A stretch of 64,000 nt of DNA from Paramecium primaurelia (Eukaryota; Ciliophora; Oligohymenophorea; Peniculida; Parameciidae). Made by a program: the position numbers and the translations under genes. The stretch covers positions 1-64,000 of the forward strand of contig CAJJDM010000114.1 of the NCBI GenBank assembly GCA_905182975.1, in the 5' to 3' direction. Shown here piece after piece: positions 22,262-34,206 of this stretch. The notes beneath the pieces are model-generated. The model did no database searches, was not told where the DNA came from, and saw only the letters and a program-made list of their open reading frames with translations. Position 1 is the stretch's first letter; every line of letters begins with the position of its first letter.

Positions 22262-24473
22262 ATGTCATTATTTAACACTAAGTAGTTTTGGGGAACAAGA
22301 GTAGGTCCTGAAGAATTTGATGAATAACATCTTTTCGTAGACAATTCAATAATTTATGTTGGATCATATTCAGGAAATTTAAGAATCTATTAACCTTAAA
22401 GAGGTGATTATAAACCTACACATCTAAAATAAGAAATAAATTTACAAGATCCTATATTATAAATTTTAATTGGATATTTTGGTAATAAATCTCTTTGTGT
22501 CTTATTTCCTAAAAGAGTAGTATTTTACACTTTAGATATGGAAATACTAAAAGAACATAAATTATAAAGAAATGGATTTAATATGTGTTCTGGTTAGTTT
22601 GGTTAAGGAAGAAAAGATCTTATATGTATACAAAGTTGTGATGCTTGTCTAATGATTTATGAATAAGAATAATTACTGCATATTTGTTAATTGAGTACAG
22701 AATATTTTCCATTACCTGGTCCTATTATTTATTCATAATAATTAGATTCATTTATTTTATAAAACAGTTGTTATGAATTAGAATGTTATAAATATGCAAA
22801 TTTATGTACATTATAAAAGAAAAGAGCTTAGCCTAATTGGACATTGAATTTAGGGGAATAAGCATAAAAAATTATTGAAATTTCATCATAGAATATATTC
22901 TATGTTATTTGTGAATAGATGTTATTTCAAGTATAATAAAGTGGGATTATATTTCATTAAAAAAGATTGGATTATCCTCCTGCTTCAATTTTAGTAACTG
23001 ATATTCATACATTGATAATAACATCATTTACTCATCATTTAATGATATATAAGGATTTGAATTTAGTGTGGGCAGCAAAAACTGATCATGTTTGTCATGG
23101 TATATCTATTGGAAAATTTGATGATATTGATAAATTATTAGTTGTATTGAATGATGAAGGATATCTCTAAGTAATATTTTTAGGTACTGAATAAATTTCT
23201 ATACAAAAATAATTTTAAATTGAATAATAGTATTCTTATCAATAATTAAATGAATTATATACTGGAACTCTATAATCGATCTAATAAAAAGAGGGTAATC
23301 CAGTAATTGAATAAAATGAAAAATCCTCATTGTAGATTAATGCAGAAATAATCAAATTAGCTCCGACTAGAGATTATATTGAAGATAAAGAAAATTATTT
23401 ATAAGTTGAATCTTTAGTAATTTAATGTTTAGTTTATTTAAACATAACATCTAAATAATTAATTGAAAACTTATAAGTTTAATTAGTATATGATGAATCT
23501 GTCTTTATCACCAATCCAAGATTCGAAATCAATGTTTTATAAGGAACTATCATACATGAATTTAATGTTTATTCTACTAAGAATTGTCCAATAGATAGAG
23601 TTGTAAAAGTACTTTGTAATCATAAAAATGGATGTTATTAAACAGAATTTACTTTACCACTTAGTTTATTTTGCTATATGATTTAACCTGAAAAAAATGC
23701 TAAATATAAAATAACAGTTAATGTAAATAATTTATCAATTTATAACACTTTTAAAGATATAAAACCTATAGATTCATCTTTAATTAATTAAAGTTTAATG
23801 ACATTATAAATGACTAATTCTAAAGTATCTATTTTAGCAAATAAATAAAATGATAGATGGAGACTTTAAAGTGAAAATTTTGAAGCTATTTGTTTTCTAT
23901 TACATGAACTTGTTGTTAGAGAACGTGAAAATGTAAAATATACTGATGATGTTCCTTTAAAAGATATATTTGATGTTATTGATGAACATTTCACATTAAA
24001 ATTATCATTAAAAGAGTATGAAAAAGATTTAGAATAAAAGGCTACTGAATTTAGAGCTATTTAAAAGAAAATCTTATAAAGATTTAAAGAAAATAATCCA
24101 GCTTCAGTTGAATCAATGAATTCATTATTGGAATTATGTTTTTAGTAATTTATATAATTAATGGATAACACATAAAAATGTTAGAATATTTTCAAATAAT
24201 TATAACATAATTTATAGTGTATGATTCATTTGATGTTACTATTATGTTATTTAAGATTTAAAATAACATAAGAATAACTAGAAGAGTTAAGACGACTATT
24301 CTATTGTGAGAAAGTAATAATTTAATATTATTTATTATAAGGATTGGGAAGAAGAAGTCTTTATTAATATAAATTATTACTTAAAGGGATAAATTCCAGA
24401 TGTTGTACATGAAAATACTTAGAAAATAAAAAAAATCATTACAATGTTAATTGATAAATTATCTAAATAATGA
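22262..24473 (+). CDS. BBS9: BBS9/PTHB1, BBSome subunit
   Basis: One 28-nt intron near the 3' end leaves 728 codons. The N-terminus is strongly diagnostic: MSLFNTKQFWGTRVGPEEFD, then YVGSYSGNLRIYQP, DPILQILIGYF, GRKDLICIQSCDACLMIYEQ, FPLPGPIIYS, and later LNDEGYLQVIFLGTEQ. These line up along the PTHB1 beta-propeller in order and spacing. The middle holds the appendage-like beta domains and the C-terminus is helical (LELCFQQFIQLMDNTQKC). The BBSome moves membrane proteins in and out of cilia. The start codon has only 27 bp of upstream DNA before the start of the MAPKK-like gene on the other strand. Confidence 0.93.
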
Positions 24474-24508
24474 TTACATAATAAATAGATATATATTTTA
24501 ATCAAAGG

Positions 24509-25900
24509 TCAATTTTTATAAATTCTAATAGTTTCTTAAATTTTAACTCTGCAAAATGGACAGACTACTAAATTTTTACTACACTTTAAACATGTAGCAT
24601 TATGTTTACATGGTAATATTAAACAATCTCTTTCTCTTTCAACACAAATAATACACAAGTTTTCTCCAGAAATTTCATTAATCTTCATTTTATTTTATTA
24701 ACAAATTAATTAATTTGTTGTACCTATTCTTATTATTATCTCTTCATTTGGATCCAAATAAAATAAATTACTCATTTTACCTTCTCCTGATAATCTCATC
24801 CAAGATCTTAAATTTAATTTAAATTCTTTACCCATTTGTTGATCCATGATCTTCAATAGTAACAGTCTAATCTACAAGATAAAACTTAGCATGTTAATTT
24901 GATAAATGATGATCTTCAGGAAATGAAATATCTACTGTAGATTTTCTACCAAGTGCAACTGAAGGTTTGTCTTTATTTAATTGAAATATTATGGTATCAT
25001 CTATATTTGGTCCTTCAAATACGAATAAAGAGATCTATCAATTTTATGGAGTCTTACTTCAATTCCTCCATTTTCTAATTCTTCCAATTTCTAAACACAA
25101 AATTAATTACTTCCCAATTCTATTAACATTCCTTATTTTAATGTTAAACTTTTAAGTATTTTAATAAAAGTTCCTGTAGTACTTCCAATATCTTTAAGAG
25201 CAAACTAAATTTAATAACTATGTTTAAATACCATAGAATCTTAGAATATTATCTCAGCATGAAATCTACTGATGCTTTCTTCCAAAATTAGAATTTAATT
25301 ACTAGAATGTCTTCCAATTTTTGCACCTGATTCACGAACACAATAAAAATTGGATTATTAACCTTCTATAGGAGGTTATAATATTAATTAATGTTCAAAT
25401 TTATTAAATCCTTGTATTTCTTATTTAATAGCTTATTCTTCTTATTTGACAACTGAACTTATAAATTGTTCATTGACACTGTTTTCTTGATTCTCTATTA
25501 GCATTTATTCGAATTAAACATTTCCAACATTTTTTTATATAGTGAAATCTTCATCTTACTATATTTTGTTATTTAGATTTGGCATTTTCATTTATTTTAT
25601 ATATTCATTGTATTCTTTTAGTCCATGATTTACCCCTAAAATTAAAAATAGAATTACAATTTAACAATTTTCTTTTTATAATTCTTTATGTAATCCCTAA
25701 TTCTTCATCTAAATCCTTCTCTGTCAAGTCTTCTAAAACTGCTCCATCAATAGAACATTCAACTATTTTTATTATATTTAAATACCAAATTTTTATTCCA
25801 TTTATTCTAACCCTATAAACTTAAGCCAATTTATAACATCTTGAGTCAACCATTTTTTTGGTTCTTTAGGGATCATTTTATACAAAGACTCATAATCCAT
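24509..25900 (-). CDS. SAM-FHA-FHA-RING protein, probable E3 ligase
   Basis: Four introns (23, 22, 23 and 25 nt) removed leave 433 codons from ATG 25900 to TGA 24509. Residues about 14-65 form a SAM domain (WLTQDVINWLKFIGLEQ, then IDGAVLEDLTEKDLDEELGI). A Gln-rich linker is followed by one FHA domain (AKIGRHSSNQILILEESISR then FHAEI and DIGSTTGTF) and at once a second (SVALGRKSTVDISFPEDHHL, SNQHAKFYL, DHGSTNG). The C-terminus is a C3HC4 RING (CIICVERERD, CKHNATC, C..C, CPFCR). FHA domains bind phosphothreonine and RINGs recruit E2 enzymes, as in CHFR and RNF8, which have one FHA. The SAM domain and FHA tandem are extra. A phosphorylation-dependent ubiquitin ligase is the inference. Confidence 0.9.
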
Positions 25901-26040
25901 TTTTATTTATATTTTTATAAAATAATAATTAATAATTCTTAATTTTCTATTTCATGTTATCATTTAATCTACCAAGATTGTTAAGAATTCTCATATATTA
26001 ATTAAGAGATAATTATAACACTTAAATATGTAGATAAAAT

Positions 26041-27565
26041 TCACTTGAAGAATGCCAGAATGACAGTAATATCATCTATTACTTCGTCTTCCCTTTACCA
26101 AGCCTCTTTTGCAGCCTATGTTAATTTATTACAAGCCCCAATTGCATCTCCCTTTTTATAATACTCATTGACTGTTTCAATTACCCATTCATTTGATAAG
26201 AATCTTTAATATATTTAAGGTATTTATAATACTCCCAAATACCATCTGATGCAACAACTAAGAATTTGTCTGATGGTAGTAATTAATGTTTAATGATTTC
26301 AGGTTCACAAATGACTCCTACTTAACTTGCAGCATAATCCCCAAAACTTCTTGACATTGCTAATCCTGGTACATCTTCATCTAACTTCCATACTCTTGCT
26401 GGTCCTATAGGATTTCCATCCTCATCACTATAAGCTTAAACTCTTCCTCCTCTCTAAATAATTCTAGCTTATTCCAAAAAACAATCAGGCTTATGATCTT
26501 TTGATAATTCAACTACTTATAATTTAGTATCATATCTTCCTATAATCTAATTCTATTTTGTTTATAATTACAGCTCGACTATCTCCTATATTTGCACAAT
26601 ATAATATATTTTCAAATGCTATAACAACTACTGTTGTTGCTCCTGAATAGGTCACATCTATGCCAGAATTTAAAAGATCTTCATTTGTTTTCAAAAAGGA
26701 TTATTTAAAGATATTATTAATTGTTCTAATTTGTTTTAATTAAATACTTATCTCTATCATAATAATATGGAGCTTCCATGACTTCTTATTCTATATATGC
26801 TGGTAGTATTTCTTATACAAATTAGGCTACTTAATGTCCATTGGTTCCATGACCATCAGAAACCTAAAGATACCAATCATTTTCTTTAGTTCCAAATTTT
26901 TGTATTAACTTATAAGAATCTTAATTAATTTTAGTTTAGCCAGTATAAAGCATTCCAGGAATGGATTTTGCATGTGCTTTTGTTATACATAATTAGAGAG
27001 TTGAGATATCAGGATTACTGATTGAACGAGGTCCTTTGAATAGTTTTTATTTTTATTGTTATTATTATTATTATTACTGTTGTTATAATTAATTATGTTC
27101 TGTTTATTTAGATAAGTCAAGCAATTTTTAATATTATTTTTAAATTAATTACTAATGATATTGTAAAATCTCTTTTGATGTTTATATTTAACCAATTTTA
27201 TTGTCTGGACGTTCTGCTTTGATTTTTTATAATAATTGCAATGCTGATTAAGTTAAATTTTATGAATTTTCTTTAGTCTCAATAATTTTACTATTTTAAC
27301 GTGCATGAGTTTTTTTTAATAAGACCGTGCTTATATCTTTAAGATCCTTTCCACTTGTAGGTCTTTATTTCTTGGCATCAACTTTTAACTATCCTTAATT
27401 ATTTCTAATTTTATAAGCATTAGCATACCTCAACGAATTAATATATACATTTCCTTAAATTACTGGAGATTTGACTATTTTTTATTATTAATCTGATTCA
27501 TTTTTTTTTTTTAATAGAGTTGCATACAATTTATTAGGAGAAATTTAGGGGGCTTTTTATTTCAT
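26041..27565 (-). CDS. PP2C-family phosphatase with poly-Gln linker
   Basis: Introns of 22, 25 and 29 nt removed leave 483 codons. About 150 residues of basic N-terminal sequence (SPNKLYATLLKKKN, RPTSGKDLKDIS) are followed by a run of about ten Gln near 27050-27090, nearly all coded by TAA, then a PP2C domain: VSDGHGTNGHQVAQFV, SGATTVVVIAFEN, YCANIGDSRAV, LSKDHKPDCFLE, GGRVQAY, GLAMSRSFGDYAASQVGVI, LVVASDGIWEF and DDITVILAFF. All metal-binding Asp are present. The domain is closest in appearance to the PP2C at 18180-19966, including the GPARVW motif, which suggests that they are paralogues. Confidence 0.91.
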
Positions 27566-27629
27566 TCTAATTGGTAAATTAAATTAATTATTCTTTATTT
27601 AATCATATATATTAAATATATAAAATAAT

Positions 27630-28480
27630 TCATTTCCTTAAGTTTTTCAGTTATTCTTTAATTTAATTTGTACTATTTAAGTATTTTGATCTTGGAATAT
27701 GATCTTAAGATATAGTTCTCTCAAGTAATTATTATTGTTATTAAGTCAATATCTTATTTTATTCAGTATTTTATACTTCAATCTTTACATTGCTTAGTTT
27801 TTAAATATCTAATTATAATACAATTACTTACTCTCATTTTGTAGTTTAGTTTATAAAGTAAATTAATATTTATCAATTAATTTTTGATTATCATTTTTTG
27901 TTATTCCCTTTGAATTTGGTTTATTAGTTTCTAAATCTTCATTTTCAAATTTCACTTTTTATTCTAATCCCTTATCTTTCTCCAATGTTATTGATCTCAT
28001 TCTATCACTTTTTTAATAACTATCCATTCTTTAATGTAAAAGTGGAGATTATAATCTTTCTCCTAAAATATTTGATTGTTTCAATTCCTATTTGAATAGA
28101 ACTTCAGATTGCCGTATATCTTTATTTTTTACATTATGTATTTCTAAAGACATATCTTTTGTAGTATTGAATGCTTTTTTAACAAAATTGTATAATTGTT
28201 GGAAGTCTTCCTATTTTAATTTATTTATATTAAAATTTGCTTTGGAAATTTTATCATCTTGTAACATTAATTTTGTATCAAAATTTTCTTTGAGTTTATC
28301 AAATAATGAATGTAAATCATTGACTCTTTAACCTAATTCATCAATTCTTTCAAATTTTTGATTAAATGACTTAATTCTTTCTTCTAATTGATTGACCTTC
28401 TTTAATAGACTTGTTTCATATTATTCCATTCTTTCCTCTAAATATTTTAATTTATATTCTTATTGTTCTCTTAATAACAT
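27630..28480 (-). CDS. Coiled-coil protein, unrecognised
   Basis: One 23-nt intron (GTAAGT...TTAG) near the 3' end leaves 276 codons from ATG 28480 to TGA 27630. Residues 1 to about 100 are a strong heptad coiled coil (LKYLEERMEQYETSLLKKVN, IDELGQRVNDLHSLFDKLKE). The rest is charged and disordered, ending in Gln-rich helical sequence. I chose 28480 because the frame further upstream has no ATG. No family is recognisable; ciliary and cytoskeletal adaptors often look like this. The PP2C gene starts 64 bp downstream on the same strand. Confidence 0.72.
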
Positions 28481-28626
28481 TTCGAACTAATGATTTATTA
28501 AATTTTATATTGTAACATTTCTAATATTAATTAAAATTTTGATGATTCTTTTTTTCTCTTCATTTTGATAATACTATTAAAATAAGATATTTGAAAGTAA
28601 TTAATATATTAATATAATAATAATAT

Positions 28627-30431
28627 TCAATTATTTTCAATATATAATAATTCTTGTTGATCATATGCAGCAACAAATATATCATTTGTAATTCCTACAA
28701 TTATTGTATCATCCAAATGATGGGACTATATTAATTAAGGTTATAAATTTTGATTCAATTTCCAAATATTAATGAATGTATCATCAGAACCAGATATAAA
28801 ATATTCCCTAATAAATTAATTGAAATTTTTGTACTTTTATTAATTTATAGCTAAAGAAGTTATTGGTTTAATGTGAGAATTGATTATACTTAAGATTTCC
28901 CAATTTATAAGATCTACAATAGTTAATCTACCAATAAAATCAGCAACTATTATAAATATCTTTGGCTATGAATCCTTTTTTTCTAAAATCTATACAGAAA
29001 GGATTGTTGTGTCTTTTGATTAGAGATCCAAAGATTTTGTCTCTGTAACTTGTTGGATTGCCAAACATTTATTCTAATGAATATATCCTATATATAATAT
29101 AATATTAAAATACCTTTGGAATCTCCATAAATCAAATACTAATAATAACTGGTTAAACAAGTGGGTTGTATATTTTTGAGATTAACCCCAAAGAATTCTT
29201 ATTTTGGAGTCTTTTGATCAATAAAGATTATTTTATTTTCAAACCCAATTGCATAAAAAGGTTGTTAATTTTCTGGAATTATCAATGTAGCACTGATAAA
29301 AAATTATGAGATATCTCCTAATTAATTTCTTAATTTATGATATTATTATTGACCATTTTCTGAATAGAGATAATATCCATTCATAGTTGTAACAATCAAA
29401 GTTTAATCAGACATATATTGAATAGATGTAGGAATAGATTAATCCTCTATTGATATTAATCGTACTTCTCTAAATTGATTAATATGTATTACTTAGTTTT
29501 TTTATTGACTACATTTAATTTAAGTTTATCTGCATTATAAGATAAAAAAGCCATATATTACTCTGTGCTTGTTAAATTATTCTTTAAATACAAAGGTGAA
29601 GTAGTTAAAGGTATTTTTGAATATTTCATCAAATTAATATTAATTAAATTATATATATATATATCAAAAATATCATTTTTTAATTAAGCTTGCTTTATAA
29701 TTTCTTATTTATTGTCTAATATATTATTTAATATTGCTAATATTTCTATTTTTTTCAGTAATTTAATTCTGTATTTTTAATGGAGCATTAAGAATAAGCC
29801 ATGCTTATTAATGAATAAATAAATCTTCAACTATTTTTGGATCATTTGAAAACTATTTAATTAAAGTCTTAAACGGTATTCTAATATTGCATCTACAATA
29901 AAAAGACTCAGAATATTCTTATTTCAAAAATATATCAACCATCTCTTTAAAACATTCTTAATGATATAAATGCAGACAAGGTAATGCAATATTATTAATT
30001 TTAAGAGAACTTAAACATTGATAACAAGAAAAATTTTAAGTTAGAATTATAGTTTCATCTAAATTGCTTTCAAAATTTAAAGTAGAGATATTAGTCCTTT
30101 AAGTTAGAAATTTCTCTTCTTCATATTATTATTAAGTATTTTTCTAATTAGAATCTAAGTATAACACTAATTATTATTGTTAAGATTTTTCAATGTTATT
30201 ATATTGTTCATTCGTTTAATGTTATTACTTACTAGGAAACAATTCAGCTTCTGAAATGAATATAATCTTTTTTTACTATTTTTTATCTTAATTTTAATTA
30301 AGAGATTAACTTTTTATATCATAATGTATTATATCTTCTTTGATAATGCTACTTTATAAAAATTTTTGATTTAATATTGATCCAATATTATTTTCATTGC
30401 CATTTTTGTATTTTATATTATTGTTCTTCAT
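28627..30431 (-). CDS. RING-finger plus beta-propeller protein
   Basis: Four introns (28, 23, 26 and 27 nt) removed leave 567 codons. The N-terminal 120 residues are polar and Gln/Asn-rich. Residues about 135-190 form a RING-H2-like array: CYQC, then LPCLHLYHQECF, then a distant CRC. A helical linker of about 80 residues follows, and the C-terminal 280 residues have propeller-like strands (QTLIVTTMNGYYLYSENGQ, YAIGFENKIIFIDQ, YLIYGDSKGYIHQNKC, IIVADFIGRLTIVDL, FISGSDDTFINIWKL); only the last is a clear WD40 repeat. RING plus WD40 combinations occur in E3 ligases and in HOPS/CORVET-type proteins, but I cannot assign an orthologue. Confidence 0.78.
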
Positions 30432-30499
30432 TTGATAATTAAATTATATTTTATATAATATTCACATATTTAAATCTAAACTAGTTTGTATTTATTGTT

Positions 30500-31451
30500 T
30501 AAATATTCATATTCACATTTAATTTACATTTTTATTAAATGTTATTTAGATAAAACTATTTGCAGAATCAAAAATATTAAAATCGATATTAAATAACATT
30601 CTTCTATAATTATTTTATATTAATTAGGACATATTTTTTATTATTCTTTTTTTATATAATAGTGTTTTTATATTCTCTTTCAGTCATTATTTAACTTATT
30701 TAATTGTATTTTTTATATTATTATAATTTTGGATTAATTTTGCTATTTCCTCATAAAGGTATAATTCTAGGTTATTATCAATTTTAGAATCATATAATTC
30801 ACAAACTTTTTATTCTTCCAACAATTAGTTGCTAATTCATAGAAAATTTATTATAAACTTTCTAAGTTATTTTAATATGATATTCCTTATTAATTTATTC
30901 TATGACTTATTTATTAATTAGCTATAATTAAAAGACTCCATTTTTGTATATCTACTTAATAATTTAAATGTTAACCTTGAATTCTTAATCATTAGCTTGA
31001 GATTGAAATTGTATTCAATAGTTATTTCTACATATTAAGTCAATTGATTCAAATATTTCTAATTTAAAGTCATCTACTTCACATTAATGAGAATTCATAG
31101 GTAAAATGAAGTATATATTTGTAATATCTAATTAGCTCTTGAATTTCGGAAGATTTTGATTTCCCTAAAGGAATAAGACTTTAAAAGTGAACTATAATTT
31201 GCATCCTAAAACATAATTATCAACCTTGCAAAGTTTGATGAATATTCCTTCCAGTTATCACTTCAAAACCTTACAAACTAATAACAATAAATTAAAATAT
31301 AGTTCAAATGCCTTCAATAATTTACTTTTTTGCCTCTCCTTATTCTTTAATGTTATTATTGATAAGATGAAACTTCTATTAATAATTGAAGAAATCCTTT
31401 GTTGATTTAAATTGAATTGTATGACCTTTTCAAGAACAAGCAAAACTTCAT
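30500..31451 (-). CDS. Hypothetical protein, gene model unresolved
   Basis: The ATG at 31451 and a 29-nt intron give a clean start (MKFCLFLKRISSIINRSF, then KNKERQKSKLLKAFELYFN). A 22-nt intron then leads into EYSSNFARLIIMFQDANYSS and on to a TGA near 31095. Below that, coding-like sequence continues in the same direction (from about 31075), including LLEEQKVCELYDSKIDNNLE after a 27-nt intron and a hydrophobic tail (CYLISILIFLILQIVL) near 30560. I could not link both parts without breaking the frame. This may be two small genes, one of them tail-anchored, or a damaged gene. The start is 26 bp from the divergent coiled-coil gene at 31478. The stop is not determined. Confidence 0.4.
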
Positions 31452-31477
31452 TTTGTAGTTACAATAATTTATTAAAA

Positions 31478-33711
31478 ATGATGCGATTACGATCAGTTAG
31501 TCATCAAACTAAAAGATTAAATTAAGATGAACATCGTTAGCTTAAATCTTCACGTTTCTAGAGAAAAATAGTTGTATATTAAGATTGTTAGTTTTATAGC
31601 CATTACATTAAGAAAACAGCATGTTGAAGGATCGTTTAAATTTAATGAAATTTGAGGTGGAAGATAATTTATAATCAATAATAGATGAATTAGATCAAGA
31701 CTTATAATTGAAAGCCAAACTTATAGACTTTTAATAAATATTTAGTTTAATCAAGGAATAAATCAATAAAGATCATGAAAAAATAGATTGTTTGTCTGAA
31801 TAAATAGAGAGATTACAATACAATCTAAATGAGAATATAAAATAGAGAGAACAAGAATCATACCAGTATCAACAGTCAAATTCAATAATGTCTGAAGAAC
31901 TTTAAAAATAAAAGATTTAATAGAAGAAGGAGAAGGCTATATTTGACGATTAAATAAAATAACTTAAATATTAGAATTTGATTTAGGGTTAAGAATTGGA
32001 AGAGTTAAGAAAATAAATTAATTAGGAAATAGAAACAAATTACAAATTAAATTAAAATCTAAGAAAAACTAAAGATTTAGAATAAATGTTAAAAGATTAA
32101 TAGAATCATTATGAAACTACAATATAAAAATTGCGTTTATAATTAGAAAGTGATAATCAAGTATTTAAAAATGAATTAGAATAATAAGAAATAAGAATTG
32201 AATCGAAATATAAATAATTAATTTAAGAACATAAATAATTAATTTAACAAATTTCAGAACTTAAATAGAATTATAATTAAATAAAATAACAAAAAGAATC
32301 AGTTGAAAAGATTCTTGATTAAAATATTTAAAAAATAAAGGAATTAAAAACAGGGGTTATTTAAGATAAATAAATAATGTCAAAATCTGAAAAAGCTATG
32401 GAAGAATTATAAAAAGAAATTATATATTATAAAAATAAAGTTATAATAGAAGAAAAAAGAGAAGGGATATTAAAATAAAAAGTATAATAAGATGAAGATT
32501 TAATTTAAGAATTATTATAAATAAAAGAATAATATGAGAATTTAAGATAAACATTAAAATAAGAACATTAAATTGAAATAGATAAAATTATGTCAACAAA
32601 TTATAGATAAATATAAGGTTTTGTTGAATAGATATAAATTTAAAGATTAAAATATGAAAAATTATTAGGTAATAAAATTAGTTTTTAAGAGGTTTAATAA
32701 TATTAATTAATTAATTTTTCATAATAATATGAAGATCCTATTCATATTGAATATGTTTAGAATTTAGAATAATTAAGTGAAAATTAAAAATTAGAAATTG
32801 ATAATTTAAAATAATAAATTATTTTTATAAATGAAGAACATTCATAAGAAACTGAATAAATTTAAAAGACATCTGAATAAAGAATTTCTGATTTAATTTG
32901 TTAATAATAATAAGAATTATAATAATAGTCTGCTGAATTTGAAGAATTTAAATAAAAAGTATCAGCTGATTTTAATTATAAAGCATAATTAATGACCTAA
33001 CAATTTTCATTTTAATTAGATTAACAAAGATAAGAATAGAAATAACTTTAGTAGATTATTGATTAATCAAAAATGAGTGGTGATGAAAAGTCAAAATTAT
33101 TAGAAATTGCATCAGAAGAGATATTAACTTAAAAAAAAAAATATGATCATGATATTTATGAAGAAAGAAATACTTAGAAATAACTTAAGTATGAGTTTGA
33201 AAATAATATATTATAATTGAAATCTGAATATTAGAGATAAATAGATTATTATAAAAGAGATATTGAAAATTTACAAAATTAAATTAAAGACTTATTACAT
33301 AGAGATACATTATCTAAATAAAGAATTTCAGAATTATTTAATGAATAGAGATAAGATAAAAGTCATATTAATTAATTAGAAATATAGCTATCAAAAAAAT
33401 CTACAGAATTGAAAAAACAAAATGAAGTAATAAAGAATTTAAACATTCATATATCATCTTTAATGATGGAAGTAGATAATGCTAAATAAACATATAACAT
33501 TTTTGCTTCACCTACTTTAAAGTCATCTCATCATTATTTAAAGAAAATTGACTTAGATATTTTATAAGATTCATGTAAATTATCGAGAAGTTCTTCAAGA
33601 AATTTAAAAGATTCATAAGAACTTTAACCTATTGATATGAAAGCCAGTCGTAATAAATCTCAATAAGCTTAAAGATTTCATTAGATAAAATAATAGTTAC
33701 TTCCATATTGA
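31478..33711 (+). CDS. Long coiled-coil protein, unrecognised
   Basis: One 26-nt intron near the start leaves 736 codons from ATG 31478 to TGA 33709. From about residue 40 to 680 the protein is almost one continuous coiled coil, very rich in Gln, Glu, Lys and Leu (IKQLKYQNLIQGQELEELRK, LEQMLKDQQNHYETTIQKLR, ISELFNEQRQDKSHINQLEI). The last 70 residues are Ser-rich and basic (LSRSSSRNLKDSQE). Many Gln codons are TAA/TAG, so a standard-code search would see only fragments. Such proteins are usually centrosome, basal body or cortical scaffold components in ciliates; the sequence does not allow a finer call. Confidence 0.85.
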
Positions 33712-34206
33712 TTATTTTGATCAATTAATAAATCTTAATTAATTTTTAAATAAAATTATTTCATTCCCATATATATCTATATTATTGTCTTATTATTGGA
33801 TTTTTTTGATCATTTGAATTAAATAATATATTATAAATTATTTATAAAAAATAATTAGATAATTATTAATTTAATATTAATTAAAATTATATATGTAAAA
33901 TAAGAATTATTAAAGGTATTTTTATTTATATACATTAAAAATATTTATATACTACTTACTTTAAAATAAATTATAGATATTGTAAATACATGATTTATAA
34001 TCTTAGATAAGATTTCGTCTATATATAGCAAAAATTACATAAAATTGTTTCATTACTTTCTATTTTTATCATATTCATCAATAATTAAAAATTTAAATCT
34101 ATTTACTTTTTATCATAGCTAACTAACTTAAATTACTTATAAATTTTTGATATAAATATTAGAAATAAATTCCACTCAAATTATTCAATATTTATATCAT
34201 TAATAA
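33712..34206. other. Intergenic, AT-rich
   Basis: Nothing but AT-rich sequence with short open frames of biased composition. It holds the 3' flank of the coiled-coil gene and the promoter of the Cys-rich membrane protein. Confidence 0.5.

Noticed and set aside
22080..22304. Plus-strand open frame of 74 codons
   Set aside because: It is antisense to the MAPKK-like kinase start and crosses the BBS9 start in another frame; the kinase and BBS9 frames are far better supported.
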